A DNA stretch of 11,480 bases, taken from the NCBI GenBank assembly GCA_003243445.1, contig QFQQ01000114.1, forward strand, positions 1 through 11,480. Reading direction: 5' to 3'. Position numbers and translations under genes: made by a program. Shown here one piece after another: positions 1-5,821 of the stretch. Positions within the stretch are counted from its first letter, which is position 1, and every line of letters begins with the position of its first letter. Source of the DNA: Citrobacter freundii. Its GTDB lineage: Bacteria; Bacteroidota; Bacteroidia; Chitinophagales; Chitinophagaceae. Below the pieces are notes generated by a model that did no database searches, was not told where the DNA came from, and worked only from the letters and a program-made list of their open reading frames with translations.

Positions 1-269
1 ATGTTTATCGCACCTGCCAGCCCTTCGAATAATCCGTCGAACCTCAACGACCTGCATAGCCCACAATTTCAATTGTGGGGTGGAGGAGATTGCGAATGAA
101 AGGCAATTAGCAAGGATTTACAAACAAACCGGCTCTATGACGCGGGGATCCTCTGTTAAAGACCTCCGACCGTTCTCTTCCCACAATTAAAATTCAATGT
201 CGTTAAGGAGCGAAGAGGTTGTTAGCCCTGCCTTACTCTAAGAAATCTCCATGTTATGGGCAAATAAAA
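1..269. other. Intergenic or unassigned stretch without a recognisable gene
   Basis: No convincing coding frame is visible on either strand. A 32-codon frame is open from the first base to a TGA at 97-99, but it has no recognisable motif and could be the tail of something beyond the edge. The stretch holds a compact hairpin (60-79) and a second direct copy of its left arm, cccacaatt, at 180-188. It ends at the terminator of the minus-strand dehydrogenase. It could be decayed sequence or the leader of a neighbouring gene outside the window; neither can be shown. Confidence 0.4.
60..79. repeat. Short perfect inverted repeat (hairpin)
   Basis: Arms cccacaatt (60-68) and aattgtggg (71-79) are perfect reverse complements separated by 2 nt. 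The left arm recurs in direct orientation at 180-188. It could be an operator or an RNA hairpin. It lacks a T-tract, so a terminator is unlikely. Confidence 0.6.
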
Positions 270-291
270 GCCGGATAAAAAATTATCCGGC
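270..291 (-). terminator. Rho-independent terminator of the minus-strand SDR-ADH unit
   Basis: Arms gccggataa (270-278) and ttatccggc (283-291) form a perfect 9-bp stem with a 4-nt loop. Read on the minus strand, the stem lies about 30 nt past the dehydrogenase stop codon and is followed by a T-rich run (ttttattt). On the plus strand it is followed by cgtttta, so it may work in both directions. Confidence 0.75.
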
Positions 292-321
292 CGTTTTATA
301 ACACACATGAAAATTGCCATT

Positions 322-1497
322 TTATTCTGCCCACGGATCCAGCACCACTTTCACACAATTATCTTCTTTTTGCTTAAACATAGAATAGCCATCTGCAATC
401 TTTGTCAATGGCAAACGATGCGTGATAATATCATCCAATTGTACCTTTCCTTCTTTCACATAATTCAACAGCGTATCGATATGTTTATGCGCAGGCGCCT
501 GTCCTCCTTTAAGGATGATACCTTTATCAAAAAACTGGCCCAGCGGAAAATTATCATACGTCGTCGGATATACACCAAGCACTGACACTATACCGCCGCG
601 GCGGACCGCACTCATGCAGGCTTCGATCACTTTGGGTGAACCTTTTTCCAGATTGATCACTGCTTTCGCGCGATCAATAATAGATCGTTCGGGTTCGAAA
701 CCGACTGCTTCAACACAAACATCAGCACCACGTCCGTTCGTTACCGCGCGGATCTGTTCGATCACTTCCTTGTCTTTTGTTCCTTCCCACAGAATGCCTT
801 CCGCACTGGCTGCTTTTTTAGCCATGTCCAGCCTGTATTGCAATGTATCAACGATCAGCACTCTTGCCGCACCGCGAAGCCAGGCGGATTTTGCCGCCAT
901 GATCCCAACAGGGCCAGCGCCAAAAATGGCAACTGTTTCACCGCCTTTCACTTCGCCCCAATCGATGCCTGTATATCCGGTTGGAAAGATATCTGTGAGG
1001 AACAATACCTGTTCGTCGGTTAAATTATCGGGTACTATGCGCGGGCCATAATCACCGTAAGGCACTCTCACGTATTGTGCCTGACCACCATCATAACCAC
1101 CATAGAGATCGGTGTAGCCAAACAGTGCGCCGCCTTTTTGCGTAAGCAATCCGCCCTCTGGGCCATAATGCTCCGGATTACTGTTCTCACAATGGCCCGG
1201 CAGATGATGATTGCAGAAAAAGCAATGACCGCATGCAATCGGGAATGGGACGACAACCCGATCTCCGCGTTTGAGATTATTTACGCCTTTGCCGGTTTCT
1301 TCCACGATGCCCATGAATTCATGACCCAATACCATTGGTCTTGGTTGCGGGATACCCCCACTGTAAATATGAAGGTCAGAACCGCAGATGGCGGTGGCCG
1401 TAACTTTCAGAATAATATCCCGGTCATCTTTGATTGATGGATCATCGACATTATCACAGGTGACTTTTCCTGGTCCGTGTATAACTGCTGCTTTCAT
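322..1497 (-). CDS. Zinc-dependent alcohol dehydrogenase, formaldehyde-dehydrogenase-like
   Basis: A 391-residue medium-chain (MDR) zinc dehydrogenase that oxidises an alcohol or aldehyde with a nicotinamide cofactor, presumably in the cytoplasm. Visible features are Cys38 in AICGSDLH, His59-Glu60 in the GHE motif, and structural-zinc cysteines 89, 92, 95 and 103. A Rossmann motif GAGPVG lies at 193-198. Asp217 at the end of the second beta strand (VLIVD) favours NAD over NADP. Asp169 in LTDIFPTGY sits where glutathione-independent formaldehyde dehydrogenases supply an Asp zinc ligand, as I recall for Pseudomonas putida. Length and overall pattern fit that subgroup, which includes many uncharacterised threonine- or sorbitol-dehydrogenase-like members. 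The start lies 1 nt after the stop of the upstream SDR, which implies translational coupling. The exact substrate is not determined. Confidence 0.93.
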   Translation of the reverse strand: MKAAVIHGPGKVTCDNVDDPSIKDDRDIILKVTATAICGSDLHIYSGGIPQPRPMVLGHEFMGIVEETGKGVNNLKRGDRVVVPFPIACGHCFFCNHHLPGHCENSNPEHYGPEGGLLTQKGGALFGYTDLYGGYDGGQAQYVRVPYGDYGPRIVPDNLTDEQVLFLTDIFPTGYTGIDWGEVKGGETVAIFGAGPVGIMAAKSAWLRGAARVLIVDTLQYRLDMAKKAASAEGILWEGTKDKEVIEQIRAVTNGRGADVCVEAVGFEPERSIIDRAKAVINLEKGSPKVIEACMSAVRRGGIVSVLGVYPTTYDNFPLGQFFDKGIILKGGQAPAHKHIDTLLNYVKEGKVQLDDIITHRLPLTKIADGYSMFKQKEDNCVKVVLDPWAE

Positions 1498-1498
1498 A

Positions 1499-2299
1499 TT
1501 ATTTTTTTGAAGTGACTGGTTCCTGTTGTTTTTTCATCATATCCGCAGCCATGCTGTCGGTCATCATATTGCTGCCGGTTACCATCATCTTGTTTTTGAA
1601 TCCGGAAATGACTTTATCATCACCGCTCATCAACGCATCATAACCGTCTTTTGCTACCTGAGCCGGATCTGATAATTTAGATTTATCTTGAACAGCTTTG
1701 GATGATTCCATTCCGGCTTTATTAAAGAAATCTGTATCAGTGGCGCCAGGCAGCAGTGCAGTTACCGTGATATTTTGATCTTTCACTTCACTACGCACCG
1801 CTTCGGTGAATGACTGGACGAATGCCTTGGTGCCGTGATACACTGCCTGCCATGGCCCGGGTGTTTTGCTTGCGATGGAAGATAGGTTGAGTATTCTTCC
1901 TTCACCGCGGGATAACATATCCTGTAAGAACAACTTTGTCAATACGATCAGCGAACCTATATTCAATTGCACGATTGCAAGTTCACGTTTGATGTCTGTA
2001 TCCGCAAACAAACCGTATTCACCCTGGCCGGCGTTGTTCACCAGGATCTCTACTGTCAATCCTTTTGCTTTGATCTCATCATATAATTCAAACGCAGCAT
2101 TTGGTTCGAAAAGGTCTTTTGTCATGACCTGTATATCTACTCCCGAGCCTTCAAGCTCCGCCTTTACGTTTTGAAGATCTGTGTCTGTTCTTGCAACCAG
2201 GATCAGGTTATGTCCTTCCTGTGCAAATATTTTGGCAAGTTCATAGCCAATACCTGTCGAACCACCGGTAATAAGCGTATAGTTTGTTGACGATTTCAT
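1499..2299 (-). CDS. SDR family oxidoreductase (DltE/YqjQ-like)
   Basis: A short-chain dehydrogenase/reductase of 266 residues with a classical fold. The cofactor motif TGGSTGIG is at 11-18, Arg37 in VART suggests NADP(H), and NNAG is at 88-91. The active site is Asn113, Ser141, Tyr154 and Lys158 (YxxxK), followed by PGATDTDF from 184. The C-terminal 35 residues are methionine- and lysine-rich. The frame stays open upstream to 2452, giving a possible 317-residue form. I chose the ATG at 2297-2299 because the conserved first beta strand starts seven residues later and the 51-residue extension resembles no SDR. Its stop is 1 nt before the Zn-dehydrogenase start, so the two are very likely co-transcribed, SDR first. 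An aldehyde or ketone reduction role is inferred; the substrate is unknown. Confidence 0.92.
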   Translation of the reverse strand: MKSSTNYTLITGGSTGIGYELAKIFAQEGHNLILVARTDTDLQNVKAELEGSGVDIQVMTKDLFEPNAAFELYDEIKAKGLTVEILVNNAGQGEYGLFADTDIKRELAIVQLNIGSLIVLTKLFLQDMLSRGEGRILNLSSIASKTPGPWQAVYHGTKAFVQSFTEAVRSEVKDQNITVTALLPGATDTDFFNKAGMESSKAVQDKSKLSDPAQVAKDGYDALMSGDDKVISGFKNKMMVTGSNMMTDSMAADMMKKQQEPVTSKK

Positions 2300-2309
2300 A
2301 TAAAATTGT

Positions 2310-2341
2310 TTTATGTAAGATGTTCCGGGAAAGATTACAAA
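2310..2341 (-). promoter_or_regulatory. Candidate Bacteroidota-type promoter for the SDR-ADH unit
   Basis: On the minus strand, TTTG (2338-2341) is followed by a 20-nt spacer and TACATAAA (2310-2317), about 10 nt before the chosen SDR start. Spacing fits the Bacteroidota TTTG-N19-21-TAnnTTTG pattern, but the second box matches only at TA. The case is weak. Confidence 0.25.
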
Positions 2342-2562
2342 GGATATGCCGTTGAAAATTATGTCCTGAAAATAGAAAAGATCAGGATGATGGGTAATGA
2401 ATTGCCTGATGGTGTCACTTACATCAGTAAAGAAAGTGACACTGTCTATCAACGTGGATTAAGTGATCTGTATATGTAATGATTGATCGACTGTCCTGGT
2501 ATTGTCTGTTGATGCAGGCAGACTACCTTAGATGCTTCCATTAAGAAATGGTTCCTGTCGCG

Positions 2563-2597
2563 TTCTTACCGCCCTTACCGCCTTGCCGGTAAAATTA
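2563..2597. repeat. Half copy of the dispersed nonamer/palindrome repeat (copy 1)
   Basis: Three tandem nonamers occupy 2563-2571, 2572-2580 and 2581-2589. The first two differ only in their first two bases (TTCTTACCG, CCCTTACCG), and the third is CCTTGCCGG. They are followed by the TAAAA tract seen in the other copies. The inverted right arm found in copies 2 and 3 is missing or decayed here; only a weak TTCTTGCCCG at about 2607 and CCGGGAA at about 2636 are reminiscent of it. Confidence 0.65.
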
Positions 2598-2630
2598 TCC
2601 AGCCAGTTCTTGCCCGAAAACGAAGAATGG

Positions 2631-2661
2631 TTTGGCCGGGAATTTGAAGGCTGTATAAAAA
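2631..2661 (+). promoter_or_regulatory. Candidate promoter for DUF6496
   Basis: TTTG (2631-2634), a 19-nt spacer and TATAAAAA (2654-2661) lie just before the ATG at 2672. The spacing is right for a Bacteroidota promoter, but the second box has only TA in common with TAnnTTTG and would leave a leader of a few nucleotides. Confidence 0.22.
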
Positions 2662-2671
2662 AATCGATTCT

Positions 2672-2974
2672 ATGCCAAGGTATTCAAAAAAAGCTGGTAA
2701 GAAAGTAGAACGCGCCATGCATGAAAAGAAAAAAGGTACGTTGAAAAGCGGCCGCTCCGGAAAGAAAGTAACGAGCCGTAAGCAGGCCATCGCTATCGGT
2801 TTGTCAGAAGCGAGAAAAGAAGGTGCAAAAGTTCCTAAGAAAAAGTCAGCCAGGAAAAAAACGGCGAAGAAAAAGACTGCATCAAAGAAAAGAGCGCCGG
2901 CTAAAAAAAGATCTACTGCGAAACGAAGTACAGCAAGAAAAACCGGCAGGAAAAGGAGTAGTAAAAAAAGCTAA
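2672..2974 (+). CDS. DUF6496 protein with histone-H1-like Lys/Ala/Arg tail
   Basis: A 100-residue, extremely basic protein. Residues 1-55 match what I recall as the DUF6496 pattern: MPRYSKKAGKKVERAMHE, a KKGTLKSG turn, then AIAIGLSEARKEGAKVP. Residues 56-100 are low-complexity Lys/Arg/Ala/Ser/Thr with repeated KK(T/S)A and KRSTA units, like eukaryotic histone H1 tails and bacterial AlgP or Hc1. A nucleoid-binding role is inferred from this composition; DUF6496 has no established function known to me. The start is well fixed, because the conserved segment begins at Met1. It lies 47 nt before a general-stress-type SDR on the same strand with no terminator between, so the two may be co-transcribed. 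The poly-Lys coding stretch is A-rich. Confidence 0.85.
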   Translation: MPRYSKKAGKKVERAMHEKKKGTLKSGRSGKKVTSRKQAIAIGLSEARKEGAKVPKKKSARKKTAKKKTASKKRAPAKKRSTAKRSTARKTGRKRSSKKS

Positions 2975-3021
2975 GACTTTGCATTAATCCATCACCCTTA
3001 TAATTTTTTAAATAGCAACTT

Positions 3022-3912
3022 ATGTCTGCAACAACAAATTCACCTGCAAATCCCGCTACCAAATATCCGCAACCACCGTATCCCAAACAAGAGCAGGACA
3101 TGCCCGGACTTGAAACAAAAATGGATCCCATGCCAGATCATGGTGAGGATACTTATAAAGGTTCCGGTAAGTTAAAAGATAAGGTGGCATTGATCACTGG
3201 TGGCGATTCCGGCATTGGTAAAGCAGTAGCGATTGCATTTGCGCGTGAAGGAGCAAATGTGGTGATCTCTTACCTGAATGAAGACAGTGATGCACAAATG
3301 ACGGCAGATATTATCAAGGATGCAGGGCAAAAGGTGTTGCTCATTCCGGGCGATATTAGCCAGGAAAAGCACTGTAGGGAGATGGTGGAGAAAGTAGTAC
3401 AGCAGTTTGGCGGCATCGATATCCTGGTGAATAACGCCGCATACCAAATGGTACATGAATCATTACAGGAAGTGACTGCTGAAGAATGGGATTTTACGTT
3501 TAAAACGAATGTGTATGCTATGTTCTACCTGTGCAAAGCGGCAGAGCCATATATGAAGCCGGGTAGTTCTGTGATCAATACCACATCGGTCAACGCTTAT
3601 ACCCCAAGACCGACCCTTGCTCCGTATACAGCAACCAAGGCTGCGATCCAGAACTTTACAGCAGCACTTGCGCAACTGTGGGCAGAGAAAGGCATCCGGG
3701 TGAATTGCGTGGCGCCGGGTCCGATCTGGACACCTCTGATCCCCGGTAGTTTTGACGCGGAACATACTTCGGAATTCGGGAACAGTTCGCCATTGAAAAG
3801 AGCAGGGCAACCTGCGGAGGTTGCACCGGCATTCGTGTTGCTGGCTTCGGCAGAAGCGAGTTATATGTCGGGCGCGACAATTGCGGTGACAGGGGGAATG
3901 CCGACGATTTAA
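3022..3912 (+). CDS. SDR family oxidoreductase, general-stress (GSP39/YghA-like) type
   Basis: A 296-residue short-chain dehydrogenase of the subgroup with a proline-rich N-terminal extension (about residues 14-45, with PQPPYPKQEQDMPG), as in Bacillus general stress protein 39 and E. coli YghA. The cofactor loop TGGDSGIG is at 59-66 and NNAA at 137-140. The active site is Asn163, Ser189, Tyr202 and Lys206. PGPIWTPLIP follows at 232-241, and the C-terminal VTGGMPT at 290-295 is typical. YghA-type enzymes reduce aldehydes with NADPH; the natural substrate here is unknown. Family members are often induced by general stress, which fits the neighbourhood. The full length is intact. It follows DUF6496 by 47 nt and is followed within 4 nt by a heptad repeat array. 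Confidence 0.94.
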   Translation: MSATTNSPANPATKYPQPPYPKQEQDMPGLETKMDPMPDHGEDTYKGSGKLKDKVALITGGDSGIGKAVAIAFAREGANVVISYLNEDSDAQMTADIIKDAGQKVLLIPGDISQEKHCREMVEKVVQQFGGIDILVNNAAYQMVHESLQEVTAEEWDFTFKTNVYAMFYLCKAAEPYMKPGSSVINTTSVNAYTPRPTLAPYTATKAAIQNFTAALAQLWAEKGIRVNCVAPGPIWTPLIPGSFDAEHTSEFGNSSPLKRAGQPAEVAPAFVLLASAEASYMSGATIAVTGGMPTI

Positions 3913-3915
3913 GAG

Positions 3916-3950
3916 AGAGACGACGGACGACAGACCGCGGACCGCGGACG
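3916..3950. repeat. Degenerate heptanucleotide tandem array (5 units)
   Basis: Five consecutive 7-mers fit RSRGACS on the plus strand, with GAC invariant at positions 4-6 of every unit: 3916-3922, 3923-3929, 3930-3936, 3937-3943 and 3944-3950. Adjacent units differ at one to three positions. The array starts 4 nt past the SDR stop codon. Confidence 0.75.
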
Positions 3951-4005
3951 GTCGTTTGAAATTGAGAGGACCTTTTGATTGGTTCATCCTTCTTCTGTAT
4001 AATGA

Positions 4006-4028
4006 AATGCGGGCCGTGTGCCCGCATT
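4006..4028. terminator. GC-rich hairpin between convergent genes (possible bidirectional terminator)
   Basis: Arms aatgcgggc (4006-4014) and gcccgcatt (4020-4028) form a perfect 9-bp stem with a 5-nt loop, between the plus-strand SDR and the minus-strand gene at 4067. There is no clear T-tract on either side, so terminator function is inferred from its position between converging genes. Confidence 0.45.
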
Positions 4029-4066
4029 ATCTGAGGAGATTTCCAGCAGTCCTTGAAGCATAATAT

Positions 4067-4381
4067 TCATTGGTGGTCGTCCTCCTGCCACCAGTTTTCT
4101 TCAAGTACCAGTGTGTCCGTATGTTTAACAACGAAACGGGTTAAGCCATTTGCCGCTGATGCGTCAGTATGTTGATCATCGGCCAATGAAGGATCGATAT
4201 TTGGACGCTTTAATAACCGCACAACATCACTTTCCACTGTTTCCACCTCATACAGTTCAAAGGCTTGTGGAGAAGACAGATCCAGTTCTTCCCGGGTCCA
4301 TCCCGTCAGCGGATACTGAATCAATAAAGTTCCTACACGCAGGTTCGACAAATCTCTTTCATTTTTGATTCGCTGGTACAT
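4067..4381 (-). CDS. Hypothetical protein, 104 residues
   Basis: I do not recognise this family. The product is small and soluble with acidic patches, and has no signal peptide or membrane segment. It opens MYQRIKNERDLSNLRVG, has a beta-like middle (FELYEVETVESDVVRLL) and ends in an acidic, tryptophan-containing tail (ENWWQEDDHQ). I chose the ATG at 4379-4381. The frame can be extended 13 codons to a TTG at 4420, but the extension adds nothing that looks conserved. It stands alone on the minus strand, convergent with the SDR and divergent from the DUF72 gene. The length, hydrophobic periodicity and lack of a better frame on the other strand support a real gene. Confidence 0.6.
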   Translation of the reverse strand: MYQRIKNERDLSNLRVGTLLIQYPLTGWTREELDLSSPQAFELYEVETVESDVVRLLKRPNIDPSLADDQHTDASAANGLTRFVVKHTDTLVLEENWWQEDDHQ

Positions 4382-4621
4382 AATTGGTGTTTTCAGTTTT
4401 GAAAGCAAGTTTTTAGCCAATTACGGACATCATTAAAAACGGTCAATGGCATAGCGGTTGCCGGATCATTTCCAATAACCGTCACGCATTTTATAAAACA
4501 GTTTGATCAAATAATCATGATCCTGTCTGTTCACAGAGGGGTAACTATTGCCGTTCTCTAAGACTGGACAAGCGATGTGGCTCAACTGCAAAATACAGAC
4601 GAACGGGAAATTATTCAGCTG

Positions 4622-5359
4622 ATGAAAAAAGGAAAGATTCATATCGGCACTTCGGGCTGGCACTATAAGCACTGGAAAGACGTCTTTTATCCGGAAGGTG
4701 TAACCGACAAAGATCAGTTGAACTTTTACAGTACTGTTTTTAAAACCGTTGAGATCAATAACTCGTTTTACCGCCTTCCTTCGGAAGATACATTCATTGC
4801 ATGGCGAACGGGCTCGCCTGGTGACTTTTTGTTTGCAGTAAAAGGAAGCCGCTTTATCACCCATCTGAAAAAACTGAATCTGGATAAAGAAGGTATCAAG
4901 CTCTTTTTTTCGAGAGTAAAATACCTGAAACAAAAACTGGGTCCGATCCTCTTTCAACTACCGCCAAGATGGAAATTCAACGGTGAAAGATTTAAATCCT
5001 TTTTATCCATTCTTCCAAAGAAATACAGGTATGCGTTTGAGTTCAGGGATCCCACCTGGTACAACCAGCAGACCTACGATCTGTTGAAAGAATACAATTG
5101 TGCGTTTTGTATCTACGAGTTGGCCGGTCATCACTCGCCAACGGAAATTACAGCCGATTTTATATACCTGCGTGCTCATGGTCCAACGGATAAAAAATAC
5201 CAGGGAAGTTATTCGAACACTGACCTGAAACGATTGGCTAAACAATGCTTAACATGGCGGAGCAAAGGGAAGGACGTGTTTATCTATTTTGATAACGATC
5301 AGGCGGGGTATGCAGCAGAGAATGCCAGAAAGTTGCAACAACTTGTCGCCGGCAAATAA
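4622..5359 (+). CDS. DUF72 (YecE-like) TIM-barrel protein
   Basis: A DUF72 protein of 245 residues, a widespread TIM-barrel family that is structurally known but has no settled function. Family signatures are present in order: IGTSGWHYKHW (8-18), FKTVEINNSFYRLPS (40-54), the FQLPP strand (111-115), AFEFRDPTW (138-146), YLRAHGP (182-188) and the terminal YFDND (222-226). The start is uncertain. The frame reaches a GTG at 4577, which would add 15 residues, but the ATG at 4622 opens directly into the conserved first strand (MKKGKIHIGTSGW), so I prefer it. It is monocistronic as far as can be seen, divergent from the 104-residue gene and followed by a long intergenic region holding repeat copy 2. 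DUF72 genes often sit near catalase and other stress genes. Confidence 0.92.
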   Translation: MKKGKIHIGTSGWHYKHWKDVFYPEGVTDKDQLNFYSTVFKTVEINNSFYRLPSEDTFIAWRTGSPGDFLFAVKGSRFITHLKKLNLDKEGIKLFFSRVKYLKQKLGPILFQLPPRWKFNGERFKSFLSILPKKYRYAFEFRDPTWYNQQTYDLLKEYNCAFCIYELAGHHSPTEITADFIYLRAHGPTDKKYQGSYSNTDLKRLAKQCLTWRSKGKDVFIYFDNDQAGYAAENARKLQQLVAGK

Positions 5360-5494
5360 TGACACCAAACTTTCGGTTCCCGATCACCACATGTGCGACC
5401 AGACAAAAAAATGAGGATCATGATACACGAACCGCCGGGGATTAAAGGTTACAGTATGGAATCAGCTGCTTTGTAATACATCCCAACCGGTTTC

Positions 5495-5513
5495 AACTTA
5501 ATGTCTTTAAGTT
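5495..5513. terminator. Weak AT-rich hairpin downstream of DUF72
   Basis: Arms aacttaa (5495-5501) and ttaagtt (5507-5513) enclose a 5-nt loop. Flanking cgg and ccg could extend the stem through an internal loop, and a T-run (ctttttta) follows about ten bases later. It may terminate the DUF72 transcript, although it lies about 135 nt past the stop codon. Confidence 0.3.
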
Positions 5514-5532
5514 AAGCCGCATCTTTTTTACA

Positions 5533-5597
5533 TTCTTACCGTACTTTCTGCCTTACCGGTAAAAATTAAACCGGGAAGACGGGAAGGACGGTAAGGA
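5533..5597. repeat. Full copy of the dispersed nonamer/palindrome repeat (copy 2)
   Basis: Left array: nonamers at 5533-5541, 5542-5550 and 5551-5559. A 9-nt A/T loop follows at 5561-5569. Right array: inverted nonamers at 5571-5579, 5580-5588 and 5589-5597. The arms 5535-5560 and 5570-5595 pair over 26 positions with five sequence differences, two of them G-T wobbles. The core is ccggt, A/T loop, accgg. A long, stable hairpin is predicted in DNA or RNA. Confidence 0.8.
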
Positions 5598-5746
5598 AGT
5601 CTGAGGGGAGCAACATAACCTTCAATAAGCAAGCCGATCCATGACAGTTTAGGTCCTGGTTAAAGTTCTTCCATCTTGTTTCAATGTCTCAGGGAATAAC
5701 CGGATATTTATTTCACATGTGCATTTCCTGTATGAATGGCCTTTGT

Positions 5747-5778
5747 TTTGTTGACCAATCTTGCTTCTCCTATTATTC
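5747..5778 (+). promoter_or_regulatory. Candidate Bacteroidota-type promoter for the catalase
   Basis: TTTG (5747-5750), a 20-nt spacer and TATTATTC (5771-5778) match TTTG-N20-TAnnTTTG with two mismatches in the second box. The implied start of transcription, near 5785, gives a leader of about 37 nt to the ATG at 5822. This also argues that the ATG at 5684 is not used. Confidence 0.38.
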
Positions 5779-5821
5779 CAATACAATCATTCACTCATCT
5801 TTAATCAAACTATTTTTATTT

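Larger units (their letters stand above)
2300..2671. other. Divergent intergenic region between the SDR-ADH unit and DUF6496
   Basis: This 372-nt stretch separates two divergent transcription units. It contains the open but probably untranslated extension of the SDR frame (to 2452), a candidate minus promoter (2310-2341), a half copy of the nonamer repeat (2563-2597) and a candidate plus promoter (2631-2661). No independent gene is visible. Confidence 0.6.
5360..5821. other. Long intergenic region upstream of the catalase
   Basis: A 462-nt gap between the DUF72 gene and the catalase. It holds a small AT hairpin (5495-5513), a full copy of the nonamer repeat (5533-5597) and a candidate promoter (5747-5778). 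The catalase frame is open back to an ATG at 5684, but that 46-residue extension is Cys- and Ser-rich and unlike catalase N-termini. No separate gene is visible. Confidence 0.6.

Noticed and set aside
515..1437. Long plus-strand frames opposite the Zn-dehydrogenase
   Set aside because: They are antisense to a clearly conserved enzyme and encode Ser/Pro/Thr-rich shadow sequence.
2300..2452. 51-residue N-terminal extension of the first SDR
   Set aside because: SDRs begin directly before the TGxxxGIG strand, and the extension has no SDR-like or targeting features.
3463..4027. Minus-strand frames opposite the second SDR and heptad array
   Set aside because: Low-complexity Arg/Ser-rich products arise from reading the heptad array and the antisense of the SDR; no start or motif supports them.
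5684..5821. 46-residue N-terminal extension of the catalase
   Set aside because: It is Cys/Ser-rich, unlike catalase N-termini, not a clean signal peptide, and the candidate promoter at 5747-5778 lies inside it. The ATG at 5822 gives the usual family start.
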